NCBI GenBank assembly: GCA_023150195.1
Contig: JAKLLI010000116.1
Span: 1 to 7,046, forward strand
Source: Azonexus sp.
GTDB taxonomy: Bacteria > Pseudomonadota > Gammaproteobacteria > Burkholderiales > Rhodocyclaceae
Direction: 5' to 3'
Length of the DNA: 7,046 bases
Below, piece by piece: positions 1-4,436 of this stretch (the stretch's first letter is position 1; the number at the start of each line of letters is the position of its first letter). The notes beneath the pieces are model-generated. The model made no database searches and had not been told where the DNA came from. It saw only the letters and a list, made by a program, of their open reading frames with translations. A program made the position numbers and the translations under genes.

Positions 1-8
1 AGCTGAAC

Positions 9-25
9 TGGTACAGATACTGCCA
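9..25 (+). promoter_or_regulatory. possible sigma-54 (-24/-12) promoter of the regulator gene
   Basis: TGG at 9-11 and CTGC at 20-23 place GG (10-11) and GC (22-23) exactly 10 nt apart, the invariant geometry of a -24/-12 element. The -24 block is TGGTACA against consensus TGGCACG, and the -12 block is CTGC against TTGC. The start would be near 35, giving a leader of about 34 nt before ATG 69. If real, the activator could control its own synthesis. GG-N10-GC alone is common by chance, the -12 block is imperfect, and the upstream activator sites would lie outside the window, so this is only a candidate. Confidence 0.35.
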
Positions 26-68
26 ATGTGACAGCATATGGCAGCACTTAACGAAAAATTGGCAGACT

Positions 69-1403
69 ATGGCAGACAGCCTTTCCCCCCCGGTCGAATT
101 GGCCTCATTTCTTGAATCGCTCAGCGAGCCACACATCCTGTGTGACCGCCAATACCGCATCCTCGCTGCCAATAAGGCTTATCGAAAAAAATGGGAAGGA
201 CAGCAATGCGTGGTGGGACAGCGCTGCTACGAAGTCTCACACCGCTATGCCCTACCCTGTGACCAGGCGGGAGAATCCTGCCCCTTGCAGCGCAGCCTGA
301 AATCCGGTGCGCGGGAACGCGTGGTCCATCTGCACCACACCCCTCTCGGCGAACATTTCGAGAACATCGAACTCACCCCGATTCGCAACAGTGGGGGTGA
401 AATCGCCTATTTCATCGAGAAAATCGCCCCCCTGCCGGTACCCCGGACTGACGAACACGCACGTGGATTGATCGGGCGTTCCCCCGCTTTCATGGCGATG
501 ATGGAACTGGTGGCGCGGGTTGCGCCGGCGGAAGCCGCTGTCCTGCTTCAGGGGGAATCCGGCACTGGCAAGGAACTGGTGGCCCATGCCATTCACCAGC
601 TCAGCCGGCGCATTGAGCGGCCCTTCGTTGCGGTCGACTGTTCCGGACTGGCAGAAACGCTCTTCGAAAGTGAATTATTCGGCCACGAACGCGGTGCCTT
701 CACCGGTGCCGTGACCCGAAAAACGGGCTTGGTCGAGGCGGCCTCGGGAGGCACGCTGTTTCTCGATGAAGTCGGCGACATTCCGCTGTCGATCCAGGTC
801 AAACTGCTGCGCTTGCTGGAAACCGGCACCTTCCGCCGCGTCGGCTCCACCGAATTGCGGCAGGCGGACATCCGCATCGTGTCGGCAACGCACCGGCCAC
901 TGCTGGAAATGGTGGCCGCGGGGAGCTTCCGCCAGGATCTCTATTATCGACTCAATGTTTTTCCGATTTTTTTACCCCCCTTGCGGGAACGCGGGGAGGA
1001 TGTACTCGTGATTGCCGAGAGCCTGCTGCCGCAGGTCGACAATGGGCGCAAATTACAGCTGAGCGGAGATGCGCGTGACTGGCTGCGTCATCACGACTTT
1101 CCCGGCAACGTTCGGGAGCTGCGCAATGTGCTTGAACGCGCCTGTCTGCTGTCAGACGGCGAGGAAATCGAGATTCGCCACCTCCCCACGGAAAGCGCGA
1201 CCAGCCAGCCCGTCAGTGGCTTTCAGTCGCACCGGAATTCGGCCAGAAAACTGCCGTTGACCGAAGCCGAGCTGCGCGAGCTTGCCAGAAACTTTCCCGG
1301 CAATCGGAAGGCGCTCGCCCGACATCTCGGGATGTCGGAGCGCACGCTCTACCGTCGGCTAGGGCAACCCGGCACGCCGCCAGGCGAGGACTCAGACCGC
1401 TGA
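69..1403 (+). CDS. sigma-54-dependent transcriptional activator (PAS - AAA+ - Fis HTH), bacterial enhancer-binding protein
   Basis: A 444-residue activator that would bind upstream DNA and use ATP hydrolysis to open sigma-54 RNA polymerase promoters. Residues about 12-120 look like a PAS sensor and carry a Cys/His cluster (C47, C53, H58, C64, C71 followed by Pro). There is no receiver domain, so it is probably a one-component sensor. The AAA+ domain (about 132-360) is complete: Walker A GESGTGKE at 162-169, GAFTGA sigma-54 contact loop at 209-214, Walker B GTLFLDE at 228-234, arginine-finger candidates R288 and R294, and the FPGNVREL sensor II region at 344-351. A Fis-type helix-turn-helix ends near residue 431. 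The frame is open to the window edge, but the upstream translation is not protein-like and ATG 69 fits the PAS start; no strong Shine-Dalgarno is visible. Its target is inferred from position to be the efflux operon starting at 2023. The family call is very secure; the signal is unknown. Confidence 0.95.
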   Translation: MADSLSPPVELASFLESLSEPHILCDRQYRILAANKAYRKKWEGQQCVVGQRCYEVSHRYALPCDQAGESCPLQRSLKSGARERVVHLHHTPLGEHFENIELTPIRNSGGEIAYFIEKIAPLPVPRTDEHARGLIGRSPAFMAMMELVARVAPAEAAVLLQGESGTGKELVAHAIHQLSRRIERPFVAVDCSGLAETLFESELFGHERGAFTGAVTRKTGLVEAASGGTLFLDEVGDIPLSIQVKLLRLLETGTFRRVGSTELRQADIRIVSATHRPLLEMVAAGSFRQDLYYRLNVFPIFLPPLRERGEDVLVIAESLLPQVDNGRKLQLSGDARDWLRHHDFPGNVRELRNVLERACLLSDGEEIEIRHLPTESATSQPVSGFQSHRNSARKLPLTEAELRELARNFPGNRKALARHLGMSERTLYRRLGQPGTPPGEDSDR

Positions 1404-1404
1404 G
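1391..1404. repeat. perfect 5-bp inverted repeat spanning both convergent stop codons
   Basis: CTCAG (1391-1395), loop ACCG, CTGAG (1400-1404). The regulator's TGA (1401-1403) lies in the right arm and the small gene's stop (TCA at 1392-1394 on the plus strand) in the left arm. There is no U-rich tract on either side, so this does not look like a complete intrinsic terminator. No better terminator is visible between the two convergent genes. Confidence 0.4.
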
Positions 1405-1601
1405 GGAAGCGGCTGGACCGGCAACAGGGTGCGTGCCGAGACAATCAGGCGTTTGCGAATGCCGGAGCCGATCTTGCGTTCAACCTCCCACATCGGCAAG
1501 CCTTTGACGATGGCTACCTGCTGAATCGCGGTGACCACATCGCCCAATTTGGTGCATACGTACTCTGCACCGTGCTGAATCGAAATCTGAACCTTCTTCA
1601 T
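1392..1601 (-). CDS. small hypothetical protein, 69 aa
   Basis: Product not recognised. The reading frame begins at ATG 1601 (minus strand) and has a good Shine-Dalgarno (GGAAGGTG, plus-strand 1609-1616) about 7 nt upstream, the main reason to believe it is translated. The protein begins MKKVQISIQHGAEYV and has a basic middle (VERKIGSGIRKRL) and a single Cys (C16). It has no signal peptide and no obvious membrane span, so it is probably cytoplasmic. It is convergent with the sigma-54 activator, whose stop codon it overlaps by 12 nt, and divergent from the efflux operon across the intergenic region. The basic core could suit nucleic-acid binding, but no motif supports a function. It could still be a chance frame; the ribosome site and its position next to a long promoter region favour a real gene. 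Confidence 0.55.
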   Translation of the reverse strand: MKKVQISIQHGAEYVCTKLGDVVTAIQQVAIVKGLPMWEVERKIGSGIRKRLIVSARTLLPVQPLPSAV

Positions 1602-1711
1602 CTGGCTTCACCTTCCGTTTCACTCTAGGAGTTGCTCATCGTATCGCAAGCAGCACTCGATCGCTCACCGCACCACCTTAAAAACACTTCGATTTAAACG
1701 AAATATCAAAT

Positions 1712-1724
1712 AATCAATTGCTTA
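1712..1724 (+). promoter_or_regulatory. candidate IHF binding site
   Basis: The 13 bases from 1712 match the IHF consensus WATCAANNNNTTR at every defined position (AATCAA, TTGC, TTA). An AT-rich stretch (about 1679-1711) lies immediately upstream, as is usual for IHF sites. It would sit about 123-135 bp before the predicted sigma-54 start at 1847. IHF bending commonly helps enhancer-bound activators reach sigma-54 polymerase, so the site fits the promoter model. The consensus is degenerate, so chance occurrence is possible. Confidence 0.4.
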
Positions 1725-1737
1725 GCCAAGCCAATTG
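1715..1737. repeat. imperfect 9-bp inverted repeat
   Basis: CAATTGCTT (1715-1723) pairs with AAG-C-CAATTG (1728-1737), leaving one unpaired C and an AGCC tetraloop. Each arm carries the self-complementary CAATTG. It overlaps the IHF-like match and could be an operator or an RNA hairpin for a minus-strand transcript; its role is not established. Confidence 0.45.
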
Positions 1738-1749
1738 AAAACCCGGCGA

Positions 1750-1764
1750 TGCTGCAACGCAACA
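1750..1764. promoter_or_regulatory. candidate activator site, near-palindrome TGCTGC-N3-GCAACA
   Basis: An imperfect dyad with 5 of 6 matching positions, centred near 1757, about 90 bp before the predicted sigma-54 start. That is a normal distance for an enhancer bound by this type of activator. A related and more perfect dyad (GCTGC-AGC-GCAGC) sits at 1841-1853, and TGCTGC recurs at 1971-1976. Assignment to the activator encoded at 69-1403 is inference from position and repetition only. Confidence 0.3.
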
Positions 1765-1812
1765 TTTTCAGCCAGTTTTCACCCTGAAAAATCAGGCCAT
1801 TTGCCCTGAAAA
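1765..1812. repeat. TTTTCA / TGAAAA repeat cluster upstream of the promoter
   Basis: TTTTCA occurs at 1765-1770 and 1776-1781, TGAAAA at 1785-1790 and 1807-1812. The inner pair forms a perfect 6-3-6 palindrome (TTTTCA-CCC-TGAAAA, 1776-1790). CCCTGAAAAA is repeated directly at 1782-1791 and 1804-1813, 22 bp apart (about two helical turns). The cluster ends 9 bp before the -24 element, so a protein bound here could either activate or block the promoter. Confidence 0.45.
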
Positions 1813-1819
1813 AATGGAA

Positions 1820-1837
1820 TTGGCCCAATAAATGCTT
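1820..1837 (+). promoter_or_regulatory. predicted sigma-54 (-24/-12) promoter of the efflux operon
   Basis: TTGGCCC at 1820-1826 and ATGCTT at 1832-1837 match the TTGGCACG / TTGCWT consensus well, with GG (1822-1823) and GC (1834-1835) separated by exactly 10 nt. Transcription would start near G1847, leaving a leader of about 176 nt before ATG 2023. The nearby gene for a sigma-54 activator, the IHF-like match and the upstream dyads all support it. Points against: the A at the first position of the -12 block and the long leader. It has not been tested experimentally as far as the sequence can tell. Confidence 0.65.
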
Positions 1838-1840
1838 CAC

Positions 1841-1854
1841 GCTGCAGCGCAGCA
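1841..1854. promoter_or_regulatory. dyad GCTGC-AGC-GCAGC at the predicted transcription start
   Basis: Perfect 5-bp arms (1841-1845 and 1849-1853) around AGC, overlapping the predicted sigma-54 start at 1847. It resembles the dyad at 1750-1764. A protein bound here would be placed to repress, and if transcribed only its right half would be in the RNA. The link to any regulator is inferred. Confidence 0.3.
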
Positions 1855-1880
1855 TAGCACCCCAACATCCACTGAATTAT

Positions 1881-1909
1881 CGATTCAAATACCCGAATTT
1901 CCGGAATCG
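1881..1909 (+). repeat. inverted repeat in the operon leader (CGATTC / GAATCG)
   Basis: CGATTC (1881-1886) and GAATCG (1904-1909) are perfect 6-bp complements around a 17-nt loop. In the leader RNA this could form a weak hairpin about 35 nt after the predicted start. The long loop makes its stability doubtful. Confidence 0.3.
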
Positions 1910-1944
1910 TTCAAACAAAACAGTTCGTAAATTTCGAAAAATAA

Positions 1945-1990
1945 ATCCTTTTGTAGCCACTTCAAAGGGATGCTGCACTGCAATAGCATC
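1945..1990 (+). repeat. two overlapping, mutually exclusive leader hairpins
   Basis: Hairpin 1: bases 1945-1953 pair with 1963-1971 through nine pairs, one of them a T-G wobble, around a 9-nt loop. Hairpin 2: GATGCT (1969-1974) pairs perfectly with AGCATC (1985-1990) around a 10-nt loop. The two share bases 1969-1971, so both full stems cannot form together. They end 32 nt before the start codon at 2023. Whether they influence translation is unknown; no known riboswitch class is recognised. Confidence 0.4.
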
Positions 1991-2022
1991 CGCCCGTTTC
2001 TAGTCTCGCTCAGGCACAGTTC

Positions 2023-3288
2023 ATGTACACCACACAACCACCCGCCCCCCCAAAGCGCAACCCACTTCGCCTGAATCGTTTGCTGTGCGCGATCGCCCTT
2101 GGCGGCAGCGCGATGACCGTCCACGCAGCCTACGATCTCGTCAGTCTTGAACGCCTGGGCCGCGTCGCAAGCCCTGCCCTGATGGCCTCGCGCGCTGAGG
2201 TGCAAAGTGCGGAAAGCGCAGTCAGCGCAGCCGCCGCCTTTCCAAACCCCGAACTTGAGTACCAGCGGGGCAACGTCAAGCCGCGCGTACTCGGGGCCAG
2301 CCGTGGCAACGCGGATTCGATCGCCCTCACGCAGGCGCTGGAATTACCCTGGGTGCGTTCCGCGCGGATTGGCGCAGCCGAGGCAAGCCTGGCGGCGACG
2401 CGTGCAGGCGATCAGCTCTTTGAGGCGGAGTGGCTGTCCCGACTTCGGCTGCGTTACTACGACGTGTTACGTCGAGATGCGGAACTGAGCAACGCACAAA
2501 CCGATTTGCAACTGACCGAGAACCTGACGACCCGCATCCGCCACCGCGTGAATTCGGGGGAAGCCCCCCGATTCGAGCTGATCAAGGCGGAAGCTGAATT
2601 GTTGAATGCTCAGAAAAATGTTCAGGCGGCAGCGGCAAGAGTTACCCATGCGAGACTACAGCTCAGACAGGCTGTGGGTCCGGATTTGCCCGAGGATTTC
2701 CTGTTGACCGGTGCACTCACCGACATTCCCGAAATCGAAGGTAACGCGCAGACCATTCAGCAAGTTGACGCCAGCAACCCCTGGCTGCAACGCGCCCAGA
2801 GCGAGGTTTCGCGGGCCGAGCAGCAACTGCGGCTGGAAAAGGCGCAACGGCTGCCAGCACTCGCGCTCAAGGCAACGCAGACCACCGAACCGGACACCCG
2901 AGTCACGACAGGGGGCTTCGTCATCAGCATTCCTGTCTGGGACCGTCGTACCGGCAAGGTGGGAGAGGCCGGTGCCCAGCTGACAAAGGCCCGCCACCAA
3001 CTCTCCGACCAGACCTTTGCCCTGCGTCAGTCACTGGCCATGGCGTATCAGCAATACGACATTGCGCGATCGCAAGTCGCCGCACTTGAAGCCGGCATCC
3101 TGCGCCAGGCCGAAGCCGCACTCACCGTCGCCGAAGCTGCCTACCGCTTTGGTGAGCGCGGCTACATCGAAGTCCTCGACGCACAGCGGGTGTATCGGGC
3201 GGCAAGAAGCGAACTGACAAATGCCCGCTACGAACTCGCTGCCGCCTGGGTCGAACTCGAAAAGCTGCGCGCACAGACTGGAGAATAA
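2023..3288 (+). CDS. TolC-family outer membrane factor of a heavy-metal RND pump (CzcC/CusC-like)
   Basis: A 421-residue protein expected to form the trimeric outer-membrane channel and periplasmic tunnel of the efflux complex. The N-terminus has a basic, proline-rich start (residues 1-19), a hydrophobic core (about 20-31) and a likely signal peptidase I site after V-H-A35; there is no lipobox, unlike CusC. The mature part is rich in long Ala/Glu/Gln/Arg helices with two repeated halves, as in TolC: an N-terminal half with FPNPELEYQRG (about 73-83) and a C-terminal half with ISIPVWDRRTGKVGEA (about 301-316) and the GYIEVLDAQR motif near the end. Length is normal for CzcC proteins. The start at 2023 is chosen because it gives a full signal peptide, although the ribosome site (AGGCACAG) is weak. 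It is first in the operon, 2 nt before the adaptor gene. Confidence 0.93.
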   Translation: MYTTQPPAPPKRNPLRLNRLLCAIALGGSAMTVHAAYDLVSLERLGRVASPALMASRAEVQSAESAVSAAAAFPNPELEYQRGNVKPRVLGASRGNADSIALTQALELPWVRSARIGAAEASLAATRAGDQLFEAEWLSRLRLRYYDVLRRDAELSNAQTDLQLTENLTTRIRHRVNSGEAPRFELIKAEAELLNAQKNVQAAAARVTHARLQLRQAVGPDLPEDFLLTGALTDIPEIEGNAQTIQQVDASNPWLQRAQSEVSRAEQQLRLEKAQRLPALALKATQTTEPDTRVTTGGFVISIPVWDRRTGKVGEAGAQLTKARHQLSDQTFALRQSLAMAYQQYDIARSQVAALEAGILRQAEAALTVAEAAYRFGERGYIEVLDAQRVYRAARSELTNARYELAAAWVELEKLRAQTGE

Positions 3289-3290
3289 AC

Positions 3291-4436
3291 ATGTTGAAAA
3301 CCACCCTCGCCACACTCATTGCGCTCACATTTTTGAGTGCCTGCAACAAGGAAGAAGTCAAAACCGCCCCGGCGGCTGCCGTCGACACCCAGGTGATCGA
3401 ACCAGCGGAAGCCCTGTTGCCCCAACTCAAAGTCACCGCGGCGGGCACCCAGCCCATCTCGGAGACCCTGCGCGTCGCCGGACAAATCAGTTTCGACGAA
3501 AACCGCCTGGCGCGGATTGGCGCCACCATCACCGGCCGCGTCATGGATATCGACGCCAATCTCGGCACCTCCGTTGAGAAAGGGAGTTTGCTGGCAAGCA
3601 TCAACAGCAGCGAACTTTCGAGCCAGCAACTGGCGTATCTGAAAGCCCGCTCGCAACTTCAGCTGAATCGGCGCAACGCCGAGCGTGCGCAATCGCTGTT
3701 TGATGCCGACGTGATCAGCGCGGCAGAACTTCAGCGCCGCCAGGCGGAATATCAGATCGCGCAAGCGGAGGTCAATGCGGCGGCCGATCAGCTCAAACTC
3801 CTGGGTGTTTCGACCACGGCCATCGAAAAACTGGCGAGCAACGGCACGATCAACTCGGTAACCCCGGTCAGCTCCTCGCTTAAGGGCATCGTCGTTGAAC
3901 GCAACTTGAACTTTGGCCAGGTGGTACAACCCGCCGATGTCCTGTTCGTGGTGGCCGACCTCAATCGCCTGTGGGCCGTGGCGCAGGTACCGGAACAACA
4001 GATTAGTCAGGTCAAGGTCGGACAATCGGTCAGTATCGAGATTCCGGCACTCGGCAATGAAAAGCGGGTGGGCAAACTGATCCACGTTGGTCAGACCGTC
4101 AATCCCGAAACCCGTACCGTGCTTGTCAGAACGGAACTCGATAATCAGGACGGGCAACTCAAGCCCGCCATGCTCGCCACCATGCTGATCGAAGCGCGTC
4201 CGCAGGATCGCCTGGTCGTCCCGGCGAAAGCCATCGTCCGCGAAGGCGAAGGCGACCACGTTTTTGTCGAGGAAACGCGTGGCCGCTTCGCACTCCGCCC
4301 GGTCAAACTCGGCGTCGACCAAGGGGGATTCCGCGTCGTCCTGTCCGGGCTCAAGGCCGGCGAGCGGATCGTTGCCGAAGGCGCCTTTCACCTGAACAAC
4401 GAGCGCAACCGTCAAATCGAGGGAGGTGAATCATGA
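3291..4436 (+). CDS. efflux RND periplasmic adaptor subunit, lipoprotein (CzcB/CusB-like membrane fusion protein)
   Basis: A 381-residue adaptor that would bridge the inner-membrane pump and the outer-membrane channel. It begins with a lipoprotein signal: a hydrophobic stretch followed by the lipobox LSAC with Cys18 as the lipidated residue, so it is anchored by lipid; the +2 residue is Asn, not the Asp retention signal. The first half of the lipoyl-like domain is at about 74-105 (GATITGRVMDIDANLGTSV region), the alpha-hairpin at about 107-170 and the second lipoyl half at about 190-230 (SLKGIVVERNLNFGQVV region). Beta-barrel and membrane-proximal domains follow to the C-terminus (VVPAKAIVREG, LKAGERIVAEGAF). 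It lacks the His-rich N-terminal stretch found in some CzcB proteins and shows no clear metal-binding Met or His cluster, so the substrate is not revealed. GGAG at 3280-3283 supports ATG 3291. Its TGA overlaps the pump's ATG (ATGA). Confidence 0.95.
   Translation: MLKTTLATLIALTFLSACNKEEVKTAPAAAVDTQVIEPAEALLPQLKVTAAGTQPISETLRVAGQISFDENRLARIGATITGRVMDIDANLGTSVEKGSLLASINSSELSSQQLAYLKARSQLQLNRRNAERAQSLFDADVISAAELQRRQAEYQIAQAEVNAAADQLKLLGVSTTAIEKLASNGTINSVTPVSSSLKGIVVERNLNFGQVVQPADVLFVVADLNRLWAVAQVPEQQISQVKVGQSVSIEIPALGNEKRVGKLIHVGQTVNPETRTVLVRTELDNQDGQLKPAMLATMLIEARPQDRLVVPAKAIVREGEGDHVFVEETRGRFALRPVKLGVDQGGFRVVLSGLKAGERIVAEGAFHLNNERNRQIEGGES

Larger units (their letters stand above)
1602..2022. 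other. 421-bp divergent intergenic control region
   Basis: Non-coding region between the small minus-strand gene and the efflux operon, visibly richer in A and T than the flanking genes. From left to right it contains the ribosome site of the small gene (1609-1616), an AT-rich stretch with an IHF-consensus match (1712-1724) inside an imperfect hairpin (1715-1737), TGCTGC-type and TTTTCA/TGAAAA-type inverted repeats (1750-1812), a sigma-54 promoter match (1820-1837), and a leader of about 176 nt with further inverted repeats (1841-1854, 1881-1909, 1945-1990). No convincing sigma-70 promoter was found for the small gene. No open frame with a plausible ribosome site was seen here. Confidence 0.8.

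Noticed and set aside
1..68. Extension of the activator frame upstream to the window edge
   Set aside because: The frame is open, but the translated stretch is rich in Trp, Cys and Tyr and unlike protein, and ATG 69 places the PAS region normally.
85..91. C7 run near the start of the activator, and a similar C7 run at 2045-2051 in the outer-membrane factor gene, as phase-variation tracts
   Set aside because: Seven bases is short for a contingency locus, both encode ordinary Pro codons, and both frames are intact.
1400..1420. Intrinsic terminator after the activator gene
   Set aside because: The only hairpin has a 5-bp stem and no following T run on either strand.
1970..2074. Possible leader peptide (34 codons, ATG 1970) overlapping the start of the outer-membrane factor gene out of frame
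   Set aside because: The only purine-rich sequence ends one base before its ATG, too close for a ribosome site, and the peptide has no attenuator-like run of codons.
1885..2205. Minus-strand open frame of 106 codons crossing the pump operon leader
   Set aside because: It overlaps the signal-peptide region of the outer-membrane factor and the control region; its translation shows no family features, so chance is the simpler explanation.
3228..4415. Long minus-strand open frame (395 codons) opposite the adaptor gene
   Set aside because: It lies wholly against the well-supported plus-strand adaptor gene and adjoining ends; its translation has no recognisable family features and is the usual antisense shadow in GC-rich DNA.
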